53,331 nt of DNA from Nanobdellota archaeon (lineage in GTDB: Archaea > Nanoarchaeota > Nanoarchaeia > Parvarchaeales > Parvarchaeaceae): the NCBI GenBank assembly GCA_021796445.1, contig JAKACB010000004.1, positions 1 through 53,331 on the forward strand. The letters are read 5' to 3'. The translations under genes were made by a program, and so were the position numbers. Each line of letters opens with the position of its first letter. The first letter of the stretch is position 1. Positions 1-7,329 of the stretch are shown in pieces. The notes below the pieces were generated by a model, which was not told the origin of the DNA, did no database searches, and was given only the letters and a program-made list of their open reading frames with translations.

Positions 1-215
1 ATAATGTATATAGCGCAATATTCAATTCATCGGGTGTAGCATTTAAACAGGATTATGAACAGGTCGATTCTGGTTCATCTACCTATCTGTCCTCTGCCTC
101 GTATGTTTTTATTTCAGACTATTCCGGCGCAGTGATGAATATTAAATGGCTCCGAACCCGTGCCTACCCGCCAAACGGAATAATGCCTTCCATTACTTTT
201 GGCAGCGTTTCTTAA
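1..215 (+). CDS. C-terminal end of a surface protein (5' end outside the window)
   Basis: An open frame enters from the left edge and stops at TAA 213-215, giving about 70 residues. The segment YVFISDYSGAV is followed by WLRTRAYPPNGIMPS and ends a few residues later. This resembles the DUF2341/lectin-like ending of many archaeal surface proteins, where a WxRxRxYPPNG block closes the domain. No membrane anchor is visible after it, so it would be secreted or non-covalently attached. The start lies upstream of the window. The family call rests on recall of the motif and is moderate; the reading frame is clear. Confidence 0.6.
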   Translation, partial: NVYSAIFNSSGVAFKQDYEQVDSGSSTYLSSASYVFISDYSGAVMNIKWLRTRAYPPNGIMPSITFGSVS

Positions 216-358
216 GTATACTATAATCGGCTCCTGCAGTTAGAATTTGCTTTTTGAGACGAGTTTTTGGAAAATTACTTTACCATATTTTTAGTGTATT
301 GCCCAGATTAATACGTTAAAAAGTAAATGTTTTTAATGAATGAGGCATTGAAGTAATT

Positions 359-877
359 ATGGCGGTATTATCGCATGATGAAATAATAAAGCTTCTGGAT
401 TCTAAGAAGTTAAGGATAGATCCATTAGATAGGAAGCAGATAGGCCCGGGATCCGTTGATCTCAGATTAGGCTATATTTTCAGAGTTTTCAAAAAAGTAA
501 ATAGAATAGTTGTAGTGGATGATTATACCGATTACAAAGAACTGACAGAAGAAATAAAAATAAAGAAAGATGAAAGTTTTCTTATCCAGCCAGGAGAATT
601 AGTTCATGCAATAACAATAGAAAAAGTCTCGCTTCCACAAAATATATCTGCTAGGATAGACGGCAGATCAAGATTTGCAAGATTAGGACTGCTAACACAC
701 ATAAGCAGCGGTTTTATGCAGCCCGGTACTTCGGGAAAGATAGTATTAGAAATGGCAAATCTATCTCCGATAGCATTGGTTATAAAGCCAAATACCAAAA
801 TCTGTCAGATAGTATTTGAAGAATTAAAGGGAAAGGCAAAATACTCCGGTAAATTTACAAATCAGAACAGACCTTAA
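359..877 (+). CDS. dcd: dCTP deaminase (possibly bifunctional deaminase/dUTPase)
   Basis: The 172-residue protein matches the trimeric dCTP deaminase/dUTPase fold. GPGSVDLRLG lies at residues 29-38, the nucleotide-binding GRSRFARLG at 102-110, and IVLEMAN at 128-134 places the catalytic glutamate at E131. The C-terminal KYSGKFTNQ is the flexible lid that closes over the triphosphate. The enzyme converts dCTP to dUTP, supplying dTMP synthesis; archaeal relatives often also hydrolyse dUTP to dUMP, which the sequence alone does not settle. It stands alone between a surface-protein tail and a tiny membrane ORF on the other strand. The ATG at 359 is the first in frame, and the N-terminus matches family starts. 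Confidence 0.93.
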   Translation: MAVLSHDEIIKLLDSKKLRIDPLDRKQIGPGSVDLRLGYIFRVFKKVNRIVVVDDYTDYKELTEEIKIKKDESFLIQPGELVHAITIEKVSLPQNISARIDGRSRFARLGLLTHISSGFMQPGTSGKIVLEMANLSPIALVIKPNTKICQIVFEELKGKAKYSGKFTNQNRP

Positions 878-916
878 TAAGTACAAATAAATGATACCTG
901 CACATTTTCCGATGCT

Positions 917-1012
917 TTAAACTCTTGAAGCAAGGGAATTGTTTCTAAGTATTATAGCGATAAGTATCAATAAGTACAAAACCGCTGCACCTACTAAAAC
1001 TATACTTGACAT
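917..1012 (-). CDS. 31-residue single-pass membrane microprotein
   Basis: A short ORF on the minus strand starts with ATG at 1010-1012 and stops at 917-919. It has a short MSS N-terminus, an unbroken hydrophobic stretch from about residue 4 to 22 (IVLVGAAVLYLLILIAII), and a basic LRNNSLASR tail, so N-out/C-in by the positive-inside rule. A GGGGG run lies about 7 bases upstream of the ATG and could act as a ribosome-binding site. It fills an otherwise empty gap between dcd and nth. No family is recognised. The evidence is composition and position only; a chance ORF is possible. Confidence 0.4.
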   Translation of the reverse strand: MSSIVLVGAAVLYLLILIAIILRNNSLASRV

Positions 1013-1137
1013 ATTTTAACCCCCTACTCTATAATAGAACATAACTTACATAAATACTTTTTGCTTTTTTCTCTCTTTTATATGATGAAATTATATATTT
1101 TAGATTATTCACTGTATTACCAAGTGAAAATAAATAT

Positions 1138-1788
1138 TTAGTTAACCCCATTTTTTGGACATAGTTCTTTTATAGGACATATCTCACATTTCGGTTTTAT
1201 GGACTGGCAGATTTGATGGCCATGTTCCTTAAGTACATAAGCAAAATTCTTCCAATAATTTTTATTAACAATGCCTTCAAGGTCATTTTCTATTTCATCA
1301 GGTTTTTTACTTTTACTTAACCCCATCCTATAAGAAAGTTTTATTACCCATGTGTCTACCGGTATGCCTTCTATTATGTTGAACGCATTTATAAGAATTG
1401 TATTTGCTGTTTTTCTTCCAATGCCAGGCAATGAAAGCAACTCATCTATTTTATTAGGCACATCCCCCTTGTACTTTTCTTTTATTATACGACAGCAGCT
1501 TATTATATGTTTTACCTTGTTTTCTGCAAAGCTAACTCTCTTCACATATTTTATTAGCTCATAGGGATCAGCTTCTGCAAACTCTTCTACTGTTTTGTAC
1601 CTTCTGAAAAGTTCTGGAGTTAATTCATTTACCACCGTATCCTTTGTCTGTGCAGATAATATCGCAGCAACTAAAAGTTGCAGAGGCTCCTTAAAATTAA
1701 GGTAATAACCTGCATTTTTGTATTTGTTTTCAAGCGTCTCTATGATTATTTCGGCTTTTTTCTGCTCAAGTAAAACGAAACCTGGCAT
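1138..1788 (-). CDS. nth: Endonuclease III (DNA glycosylase/AP lyase)
   Basis: The 216-residue protein has the standard length of the family. LSAQTKD (44-50) is the usual LSAQTTD signature. A helix-hairpin-helix LPGIGRKTA (120-128) carries the catalytic lysine K126, and VDTW (144-147) supplies the catalytic aspartate D145. Cysteines 194, 201, 204 and 210 give the C-x6-C-x2-C-x5-C iron-sulfur loop. It removes oxidised pyrimidines and nicks the abasic site during base excision repair. It is divergently transcribed from the peroxiredoxin gene with only 35 bases between the two starts, pairing two oxidative-damage functions. Confidence 0.95.
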   Translation of the reverse strand: MPGFVLLEQKKAEIIIETLENKYKNAGYYLNFKEPLQLLVAAILSAQTKDTVVNELTPELFRRYKTVEEFAEADPYELIKYVKRVSFAENKVKHIISCCRIIKEKYKGDVPNKIDELLSLPGIGRKTANTILINAFNIIEGIPVDTWVIKLSYRMGLSKSKKPDEIENDLEGIVNKNYWKNFAYVLKEHGHQICQSIKPKCEICPIKELCPKNGVN

Positions 1789-1823
1789 ATAATCCTTATA
1801 TATATGTTTTTCTTTATATCTAT
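1789..1823. promoter_or_regulatory. Compact divergent promoter between nth and the peroxiredoxin gene
   Basis: The 35-base gap contains two interleaved TATA-like boxes. TTATATATATG near 1796-1806 lies about 25 bases upstream of the peroxiredoxin ATG at 1824. The sequence near 1811-1819, read on the minus strand as GATATAAAG, lies about 25 bases upstream of the nth ATG at 1788. Both genes would therefore be leaderless. The two pre-initiation complexes would overlap physically, so the two promoters may compete. Confidence 0.55.
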
Positions 1824-2267
1824 ATGGAAGTTAAAGAAGGGGATATATTCCCTGATTTCAGGCTTAAAGCAGACGATGGAAAAGAAGTTTCTTTGTCTGA
1901 TTTAAAGGGCAAAAAAAGCGTAGTATATTTTTATCCAAAAGATGATACTCCAGGATGTACAAAAGAGGCATGCAGCTTCCGTGATAATATCAATTCATTT
2001 AAATCTTTAGGGATTCCTGTGTTCGGAATAAGCATTGACAGTATAGAATCTCATAAAAAATTTAAAAGTAAATACTCCATACCATTTACCTTATTAAGTG
2101 ATTCCGATAAAAAGATTGTTATGAAACTTGGAATAAAATCTATGTTAGGCGTTGCTTCTAGAGTGACATTTATATTAGATGAGAATGGCAAAATCCTGAA
2201 GATATACCCAAAAGTCTCTCCAGATAAGCATGCGGAAGAGATATTGATGTTTCTTCAAGCCAAATAA
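1824..2267 (+). CDS. bcp: Peroxiredoxin, Bcp/PrxQ type
   Basis: The 147-residue thioredoxin-fold protein carries YFYPKDDTPGCTKEAC at 35-50, the PrxQ signature. C45 is the peroxidatic cysteine and C50 the resolving cysteine five residues on, as in atypical two-cysteine Bcp enzymes. It reduces hydrogen peroxide and organic peroxides using a thioredoxin-like donor, which is not present in this window. The length is normal and the VTFILDENGKI strand near residue 115 fits the fold. It shares a very short divergent promoter with nth. Identification is firm; the exact peroxide preference is unknown. Confidence 0.94.
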   Translation: MEVKEGDIFPDFRLKADDGKEVSLSDLKGKKSVVYFYPKDDTPGCTKEACSFRDNINSFKSLGIPVFGISIDSIESHKKFKSKYSIPFTLLSDSDKKIVMKLGIKSMLGVASRVTFILDENGKILKIYPKVSPDKHAEEILMFLQAK

Positions 2268-2310
2268 ACAAGTTTTAAATTATAAATAGATTAATTTTAT
2301 AAGAATATCT

Positions 2311-2676
2311 ATGCTAGATATAGTCTACACAGTAATATTTACTGTGCTTTTTATAGGTGGAGTTACAAGCTCAGTATTTTCAAGTGTAACTTTTTTCGCT
2401 ATTTTTAAACATAGAAAAGATAAGGCGCCATTGACTTCTTTCTTTCTAAATAAAGATTCAGCTACAAAAGAGTTAAACATGTTTATTTATCCCTCATTTA
2501 TGCTTTTTTTAACAGGGTTGTTTACCTTCCTTCAGAAGATACTTAATAGTTATCCTTCATTGTACAGCATTGATAAGGTTTTCTTTTATACAGCGTATCT
2601 GTTTGGGATAATCGCGTTGTTTATCGTCGTATACATATCTTTCCGCTGGTTCAAGCTTTTTAGGAGGTTTTTATGA
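2311..2676 (+). CDS. Small three-helix membrane protein, pair copy 1, subunit A
   Basis: A 121-residue protein with three predicted membrane spans (about 8-32, 55-75 and 88-110). After the first span comes a cationic loop, KHRKDKAPLTSFFLNK. It ends in an aromatic/basic tail, RWFKLFRRFL. The same loop and tail recur in the proteins starting at 3530 and 9858, so this is one of three paralogues. It ends in ATGA shared with the start of subunit B at 2673, indicating translational coupling. A TATA-like TTTAAATTATAAATA lies about 30 bases before the ATG, so it is probably leaderless. The charge pattern predicts N-out, loop-in, C-in. I recognise no named family. Confidence 0.75.
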   Translation: MLDIVYTVIFTVLFIGGVTSSVFSSVTFFAIFKHRKDKAPLTSFFLNKDSATKELNMFIYPSFMLFLTGLFTFLQKILNSYPSLYSIDKVFFYTAYLFGIIALFIVVYISFRWFKLFRRFL

Positions 2677-2978
2677 GTATCGATTTTATATATGGAGTTA
2701 TTCTATTGATTTTGGGAACATTAATGCTAATGTTTATATTAATCCTAAGGAAAAAACTCAATAGGAATCCAACTTTGTTTTTATCCTCGTTTTACATTAA
2801 AAAATACAAACAATACGCATTTGTATTCTTCTTTCTGACTACTTTGGTTTTAGTAGTAAACTACGGAATAACTACGTTTGTTTCGCTAAGTAATCCAATG
2901 ACTCTTATATGGGAATACGGTAATATCATATTGTTTACTACTCTTACTTTATTCTTCTTTTTTATGTCTCTATCCTAA
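2673..2978 (+). CDS. Small three-helix membrane protein, pair copy 1, subunit B
   Basis: A 101-residue hydrophobic protein with three predicted spans and a cationic loop (RKKLNRNPTLF) after the first, so the layout mirrors subunit A. Its start overlaps the stop of subunit A as ATGA, an arrangement repeated exactly in the two other pairs. The stop at 2976-2978 overlaps the stop of the convergent decarboxylase gene. B proteins are less conserved between copies than A proteins, sharing mainly topology and a (K/R)NP-like loop. The likely role is as obligate partner of A in a membrane complex; no function can be read from the sequence. Confidence 0.7.
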   Translation: MSIDFIYGVILLILGTLMLMFILILRKKLNRNPTLFLSSFYIKKYKQYAFVFFFLTTLVLVVNYGITTFVSLSNPMTLIWEYGNIILFTTLTLFFFFMSLS

Positions 2979-3421
2979 AAGTCATTGAAAACTTTGGTCT
3001 CATTTTCACTCGATGGATTGCTTCTGTCGGCACTGAAAACTCTGTAGCTTTTAGGCTTCATCATCGAAACAATGTAATCAAATGAAAGCGAAGGGTTACT
3101 TTCATTCCCGCAGGAATATATATCAACTGTAGCGTACCTGCTTTCAGGCCAAGTGTGCAATGATATGTGGCTTTCAACTATTAACGCTATTATAGATACT
3201 CCTCCAAGATCCGGGGAATTCATTGTGTTGAACTGTCTTTCCATTATATCAATTATGTGAAGATTTCCTGCCTTTGCCGCAGCTATTACCGATTCTTTAA
3301 GATATTCAAGGTTTTTTAGAACGGAATCCTCTACATCATACAGATTGCCGAAAACGTGTTTCCCTACTACAGGGAGGAGGTTGCTTTCAAATAAACCCAA
3401 TTTTTTACTGGTTTTTCTCAT
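2975..3421 (-). CDS. speD: S-adenosylmethionine decarboxylase proenzyme (or archaeal arginine decarboxylase of the same family)
   Basis: A 148-residue pyruvoyl-dependent decarboxylase proenzyme. IVESHISLHTWPE (81-93) contains the self-cleavage site E83-S84, where the serine becomes the pyruvoyl group. H89 and C104 (IYSCG) match the processing and proton-donor residues of the prokaryotic class. It makes the aminopropyl donor for spermidine synthesis. In some archaea a close homologue instead decarboxylates arginine to agmatine, and the motif does not separate these. Its N-terminal extension of about 20 residues is slightly long. It lies opposite and between two copies of the small membrane pair. 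No spermidine synthase is present here. Confidence 0.9.
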   Translation of the reverse strand: MRKTSKKLGLFESNLLPVVGKHVFGNLYDVEDSVLKNLEYLKESVIAAAKAGNLHIIDIMERQFNTMNSPDLGGVSIIALIVESHISLHTWPESRYATVDIYSCGNESNPSLSFDYIVSMMKPKSYRVFSADRSNPSSENETKVFNDF

Positions 3422-3529
3422 TGTTTATTATTGAAGAATTCTATTTAAATAATTATCTATTCAAATCAGCTAAATTTAAATTAAACGAAATATTTTTATA
3501 CTTACAATATTTAATTAAGCTTATACGCT

Positions 3530-3877
3530 ATGGTCTTATATGAAGATTTTCATTTTTATTGGGTACTGTTTGAAGTGATAAATGGTTTGATTATTTCCAT
3601 TCTGAGCACAATAAACATATATGTGCTCTACAAACACAGGCAGGATAAAGCTCCAATAGTTAGGTGGGCATTAAATGAGAAAGATTCAAAGAAAAATTTC
3701 TCGGTTCTTCTATTCGCTTCTATTTTATTTGTTGTGGTCTTTGTGGTTTATTCATTTGGTTTAGTTATGAGCAATCAATACCTCAAGATAGTTGCAGAGC
3801 TTTTAGGAACGGTTACTTATCTTCTTGTCAGTTATGTAATAATCGGATGGTCTAAATCTTTTTGGGGGTATCTATGA
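3530..3877 (+). CDS. Small three-helix membrane protein, pair copy 2, subunit A
   Basis: A 115-residue paralogue of the proteins at 2311 and 9858. After the first span it has YKHRQDKAPIVRWALNEK, and it ends in IIGWSKSFWGYL, matching the aromatic/basic tail of copy 1. Two further spans lie at about 57-78 and 84-106. A TATA-like TTTTTATA at about 3491-3498 precedes the ATG by about 35 bases. Subunit B starts in the ATGA at 3874-3877. The N-terminus (VLYEDFHFYWVLF) differs from copy 1, so only the loop and tail are under obvious constraint. Function unknown. Confidence 0.73.
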   Translation: MVLYEDFHFYWVLFEVINGLIISILSTINIYVLYKHRQDKAPIVRWALNEKDSKKNFSVLLFASILFVVVFVVYSFGLVMSNQYLKIVAELLGTVTYLLVSYVIIGWSKSFWGYL

Positions 3878-4191
3878 GCAACGGAGTTTATGAAGCGATT
3901 TCGATTGCATTTATCGGTGTGATTATAGTTGTATCTGTAATAAGATTTACAATGGCTTTTTATAAAAACCCATTAAAAGCCGTTCAGTTGATAAGGCTTA
4001 ACAAGAATTCAATCAGCGTATTTATACTATTTCTCTCAATGAACTTTATATTTTTAGCAGGTTATTTGTTGCAGTTATTTAATTTTTTAGGCAATTCTGA
4101 TTTATTAAGTATATTAGTGTACGCTTTAGGCACTTCATTTTTCTTTTTTGCTCTTGCGCATATTATATCAAATAGATATAAGCCAGATTAA
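3874..4191 (+). CDS. Small three-helix membrane protein, pair copy 2, subunit B
   Basis: The start is taken at ATG 3874, overlapping the subunit A stop as ATGA. An in-frame ATG at 3862 would overlap A more deeply and is less likely, because the other two pairs also use the ATGA. The 105-residue product has spans near 8-28, 48-70 and 77-98, with a basic YKNPLKAVQLIRLNKN loop after the first, the same topology as subunit A. The C-terminus SNRYKPD is polar and basic. It shows only weak similarity to the other B subunits, as expected for a fast-evolving membrane partner. Confidence 0.7.
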   Translation: MSNGVYEAISIAFIGVIIVVSVIRFTMAFYKNPLKAVQLIRLNKNSISVFILFLSMNFIFLAGYLLQLFNFLGNSDLLSILVYALGTSFFFFALAHIISNRYKPD

Positions 4192-4211
4192 TCTTATTTT
4201 GAGATGGGAAA

Positions 4212-4220
4212 GTTTTTATA
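4212..4220 (+). promoter_or_regulatory. TATA-like box of the 4244 gene
   Basis: GTTTTTATA lies about 27 bases upstream of the ATG at 4244, the spacing of archaeal leaderless promoters. It argues for the 4244 start over the longer in-frame extension that would overlap the upstream membrane gene. Confidence 0.5.
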
Positions 4221-4243
4221 AGATTAACCTTCTTTTAAAAGAC

Positions 4244-4750
4244 ATGTTTAGAAAAAATATAAATAAAGCGTTTAAAGAGATGGATACATTAAGGAAAAAT
4301 CTGGATTTAATTCTTGAGGATTTGAAAAAAGAAGATCCTGAGAATATATTAGAATTTCCATATATTGACATATCTAATTACTTTAAGAATATAAAAATTG
4401 ATCTCGTAAGAGATAGGAAGGAAGATTCAAGGTTCCCCGGAAAATCAAGTGATTATATAATAACAAGCGGAGGCGCATCCGATTACAATAGCGGTGTTAT
4501 GCATGACAGCATTCCTTTGTTTTACATGTCAGGGATCTACGTAACAAGGTATAATACTTATGAGAAAGAGTACTTCGGCGTAAAAATGAACAGAAAAGTC
4601 ATACCCGCTGCATATATTAAACATTTACATTCTGGTGATTACAAAGTATACTTGAATTATGGCGTTATAAAAGATCTAGATAAAGAATCATTTAAAAAAA
4701 TTGTAGCGGCGACTAGTATTAGGTTATCCGATTATAAGAGTCCTTCTTAG
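4244..4750 (+). CDS. Unrecognised soluble protein next to membrane pair copy 2
   Basis: I chose ATG 4244 because a TATA-like box sits 25-30 bases before it; longer in-frame starts would overlap the previous gene. The 168-residue product is charged at the N-terminus (a likely helix from about 5 to 35, KEMDTLRKNLDLILEDLKK) and then becomes a mixed alpha/beta region containing SSDYIITSGGASDY and GVMHDSIPLFYMSGIYVTRY. It has no signal peptide or membrane span. MHDS and IKHLHSG contain histidines, but no recognisable metal motif results. No family is recognised. Its position right after subunit B of copy 2 is the only functional hint. Confidence 0.6.
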   Translation: MFRKNINKAFKEMDTLRKNLDLILEDLKKEDPENILEFPYIDISNYFKNIKIDLVRDRKEDSRFPGKSSDYIITSGGASDYNSGVMHDSIPLFYMSGIYVTRYNTYEKEYFGVKMNRKVIPAAYIKHLHSGDYKVYLNYGVIKDLDKESFKKIVAATSIRLSDYKSPS

Positions 4751-4832
4751 TTTAGTTAACTGTTAAAAGTAGTTAATTATTTATACTAGAACTTGTCATT
4801 AATTCACAATTAAAAAGTAATTAAATTAAAAT

Positions 4833-4922
4833 ATGCAAAAGGACTTATTAGATGTCGAAAAATTACTTAAATTATATATTACAAGAATGATTATTTTTAT
4901 AAAGGAGATTGCAGGAAAGTAA
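4833..4922 (+). CDS. Possible 29-residue peptide
   Basis: A short ORF from ATG 4833 to TAA 4920-4922 encodes a peptide with a charged first half (QKDLLDVEKLLKLY) and a hydrophobic-basic end (RMIIFIKEIAGK), amphipathic in character. A TATA-like TTTATACTA lies about 50 bases upstream, and no ribosome-binding site is visible. The promoter of the next gene (TTTTTATA near 4894) lies inside it. It may be spurious in such AT-rich DNA. Confidence 0.2.
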   Translation: MQKDLLDVEKLLKLYITRMIIFIKEIAGK

Positions 4923-4962
4923 AGATCACGTCATAGTGAAAAAGAATTAAAGGAGTGTTTAG

Positions 4963-5259
4963 ATGGTACAAAATCAAAAAAATGGAAGTTTAGAAGAGCT
5001 TCTATTTGATTGCAGTTTAACGTTATTTGGCAGGCCAAATCTGGATGTTTTTTCAAAAGCTAATGATTTTAAGGGTGATTTGATAAAAGATTCATTGATT
5101 TATTCTTCAAGCTATAAAATTTTAAATCCCCTGACTGTCGCGATTGGCGTTAATTTTTACACCGTTTCAAACAAATACGAATTAAAAAATAAGATTAGTA
5201 ATCTTGCATGTAAGTACTCCTTTGGCTTAACATATAGAATATGTGAAGTTAAAGAGTAA
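4963..5259 (+). CDS. Unrecognised 98-residue protein with a Shine-Dalgarno start
   Basis: The ATG at 4963 is preceded by AGGAG at 4951-4955 with seven bases of spacing, and by a TATA-like TTTTTATAAA near 4893-4902, so the transcript has a leader of roughly 40 bases. Most neighbours are leaderless, which makes this gene stand out. The protein is soluble and mixed in character (NGSLEELLFDCSLTLFG, then DVFSKANDFKGDLIKDS, then a beta-rich TVAIGVNFYTVSN). It has three cysteines (about residues 17, 84 and 93) and no metal motif. No family is recognised. It is convergent with the superoxide dismutase gene. Confidence 0.6.
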   Translation: MVQNQKNGSLEELLFDCSLTLFGRPNLDVFSKANDFKGDLIKDSLIYSSSYKILNPLTVAIGVNFYTVSNKYELKNKISNLACKYSFGLTYRICEVKE

Positions 5260-5280
5260 ATTTAGGCCATTATCTATTAA

Positions 5281-5901
5281 TTACTGCTTTTTGTAAACGT
5301 TCTGGAATTTAACAAACCTTTCATTTAGTTTTTTCCAGTCTAAATTATTGAAAAATGGCTCTAGATACTTAGCTTTGTCTGGCCCATAGTCAACGTAAAA
5401 GGCATGTTCGTAAACGTCCAAAGCTATTATAGGTATTGAACCCCATACTGCTCCATCATTGTGTACATCTGCCAAAAAGGTTCTAAGCTTGTTATCAGTT
5501 GGGTCTATTGCAAGTATTGCCCATCCCCTAGCCGCCTTTGCGGTTGCCATCATATCTAGCTTAAAATTTTCAAAATTCCCAAAGTCTTCATTTATTTTTT
5601 TTATAAGAGGCATATCCTCTGAGTATTTCCCATCTCCACCAAACATTTCAAAATATAGTTCATGAAGCAACTGCCCACTGGCATTAAATGTCTCCTCTTT
5701 TTTTAATGATCTAAACTCACTATAATTTGCATTTGCATTGGCTTTATCGACTGTTTTTAGCTTGCCGTGTACTTCATTTCTCTTTTTGACGTAGCCAGCA
5801 TAATGAACATCGTGATGAAAGCTTATCTGTTTTTCAGAAAATCCTTCCAGAGATTTATAATTTAATTTCTGTACATCATACTGATCATCGTAGTTTGCCA
5901 T
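5281..5901 (-). CDS. sod: Superoxide dismutase, Fe/Mn family
   Basis: A 206-residue protein of normal family length. The metal ligands can be placed at H29 (SFHHDVHYAGYV), H80 (QLLHELYFEMF), D162 and H166 (LDVYEHAFY). The downstream GAVWGSIPIIALDVYEHAF block is the usual C-terminal signature. It converts superoxide to peroxide and oxygen in the cytoplasm, and the peroxide can be handled by the Bcp peroxiredoxin in this window. Iron versus manganese cannot be read from the sequence. It is divergent from the PadR gene. An AUCGAUAU-like half-site in its promoter resembles part of the palindrome before padR. Confidence 0.95.
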   Translation of the reverse strand: MANYDDQYDVQKLNYKSLEGFSEKQISFHHDVHYAGYVKKRNEVHGKLKTVDKANANANYSEFRSLKKEETFNASGQLLHELYFEMFGGDGKYSEDMPLIKKINEDFGNFENFKLDMMATAKAARGWAILAIDPTDNKLRTFLADVHNDGAVWGSIPIIALDVYEHAFYVDYGPDKAKYLEPFFNNLDWKKLNERFVKFQNVYKKQ

Positions 5902-5994
5902 AAAATCACCTAATCGATATAACGCAGTTATAGTATATAAAATTTTTTATGTAGTTGTAGAAAAGTATTTAAATATTAAGTATATCTTTAATAG

Positions 5995-6011
5995 ATATCG
6001 TAAAACGATAT
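5995..6011. promoter_or_regulatory. Palindromic operator candidate in the sod-padR intergenic region
   Basis: ATATCG-TAAAA-CGATAT is a perfect six-base inverted repeat with a five-base spacer, ending 15 bases before the padR ATG. PadR regulators usually bind such short palindromes and repress their own operon. A single half-site CGATAT recurs at 5915-5920, close to the sod start on the opposite strand, so the same regulator could influence both genes. The link is inference. Confidence 0.45.
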
Positions 6012-6026
6012 TGTAAGGTATAAAAT

Positions 6027-6545
6027 ATGAAAAACAAAGAAGATAATTTTAATGAAATAAATTTTGGGTTCAATATAGACCCAAATATAGTACATAAAAT
6101 TGCACATTCCATGCATGGTATAAGCCGTGGGTTTGGGATAAAGTATTGGATATTAATGCTTGTTTCAAAGGAGAAAATGACTGGTGCACAGATGATAGAT
6201 AAAATCTATGAAATGAGTTTTGGCTTTTGGAGGCCTTCGCCAGGCAGTATTTATTCGATATTAAAATACCTATCTGAAAGCGGTTTTGTAAAAGTAGAAC
6301 AAAAAGACAATAAAAAATATTATTTGATCACTGATAGAGGAAAAGAGTACCTAGACAGCTCATGGTTCCCCTGGAGATCTGCTTCTTCATTCATGAATAA
6401 GGATGAAAGCACAAGCATAGACGAAACAATAGAGACTCTGGATAACTTATCTGAGTTTATATTTGAAAAGGAAAAGCTTCTCAGTAAGGAAAACAAGAAA
6501 ACACTGGAAAAAATAGATAGTAGGCTGCACAGTATACTAAAGTGA
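6027..6545 (+). CDS. PadR-family transcriptional regulator
   Basis: A 172-residue winged-helix protein. GIKYWILMLVSKEKMTGAQM (about 45-64) and RPSPGSIYSILKYLSESGFV (about 70-89) are the PadR helix-turn-helix and recognition region. KKYYLITDRGKEYL is the beta wing, followed by a C-terminal dimerisation helix. The N-terminal 40 residues (INFGFNIDPNIVHKIAHSM) extend beyond the core domain. It precedes an ABC exporter by one base, the classic arrangement in which PadR represses a drug-efflux pump until ligand binds. A palindrome just upstream probably serves as its own operator. Confidence 0.88.
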   Translation: MKNKEDNFNEINFGFNIDPNIVHKIAHSMHGISRGFGIKYWILMLVSKEKMTGAQMIDKIYEMSFGFWRPSPGSIYSILKYLSESGFVKVEQKDNKKYYLITDRGKEYLDSSWFPWRSASSFMNKDESTSIDETIETLDNLSEFIFEKEKLLSKENKKTLEKIDSRLHSILK

Positions 6546-6546
6546 T

Positions 6547-7329
6547 ATGGATGAAATAACTGTTGACGTGAGAAACCTTAGCAAACAATACGGCAATTTT
6601 AAGGCCGTAGATAACATATCCTTTGCTGTTAAGAAAGGAGAAATATTCGGCCTGCTTGGTCCAAATGGAGCAGGAAAAACTACTTTGATAAGCATGCTTA
6701 CTACATTGATAAAGCCTACAAGCGGACATGCATCTGTACTTGGGCATGATGTAATAAAAGACGCATTAGAAGTTAGAAAGTCTATAGGAGTTATAACAGA
6801 AAAGGTTACTATGTATCCACCGCTTACTGCAGAAGAGAATTTAATGTTTTTTGGAAGATTATACGGAATAAACAGGAAAGAGCTCGAGGAAAGGATAACA
6901 GTTGGTTTGGAAGAGTTTGCGCTGTCAAAATTCAGAAAAAGGCCTGTAGGCACATTTTCTTTAGGTATGAAGAGGAGATTAGACCTTGTTAGGGTTCTGC
7001 TGAACGAGCCAAAAGTATTCTTTTTGGATGAGCCAACTGTTGGTCTAGACCCAATAACCGTTTCATTTATAAAGAAAAAAATAAGGGACATAAACAGAAA
7101 AGGGAGTACTATAATACTTACAACACATATAATGCAGGATGCAGACGAACTTTCTGACAGAATTGCACTGATAGATCATGGTAATTTAATGGCCTGTGAT
7201 ACCCCTAAGAATCTTAAGAAAAAACTAGGGAAAAATGCGACTTTGGAAAACGTTTTTATACATTATGCAGGTAAAGAATTAAGAGATGAAACTGAAAAGA
7301 TGAGTCTAGCTCCAAGGAGAGGTATGTGA
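6547..7329 (+). CDS. ABC transporter ATP-binding subunit (ABC-2 drug/lipid exporter type)
   Basis: A 260-residue ATPase. Walker A GPNGAGKT is at 38-45, Walker B VFFLDEP at 157-163, and the switch histidine at H194. The signature motif reads FSLGM (137-141) instead of LSGGQ, a substitution common in ABC-2/NatA-like exporters. It starts one base after the PadR stop and overlaps the permease start, so the three genes form one operon. It energises export through the partner at 7326. A C-terminal DrrA-like tail follows, without a second domain. The substrate is not evident; efflux of toxic or lipophilic compounds is the usual role. Confidence 0.92.
   Translation: MDEITVDVRNLSKQYGNFKAVDNISFAVKKGEIFGLLGPNGAGKTTLISMLTTLIKPTSGHASVLGHDVIKDALEVRKSIGVITEKVTMYPPLTAEENLMFFGRLYGINRKELEERITVGLEEFALSKFRKRPVGTFSLGMKRRLDLVRVLLNEPKVFFLDEPTVGLDPITVSFIKKKIRDINRKGSTIILTTHIMQDADELSDRIALIDHGNLMACDTPKNLKKKLGKNATLENVFIHYAGKELRDETEKMSLAPRRGM

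Noticed and set aside
3862..3873. Alternative start for subunit B copy 2
   Set aside because: All three B subunits start at an ATGA overlap; the extra four codons overlap subunit A deeply.
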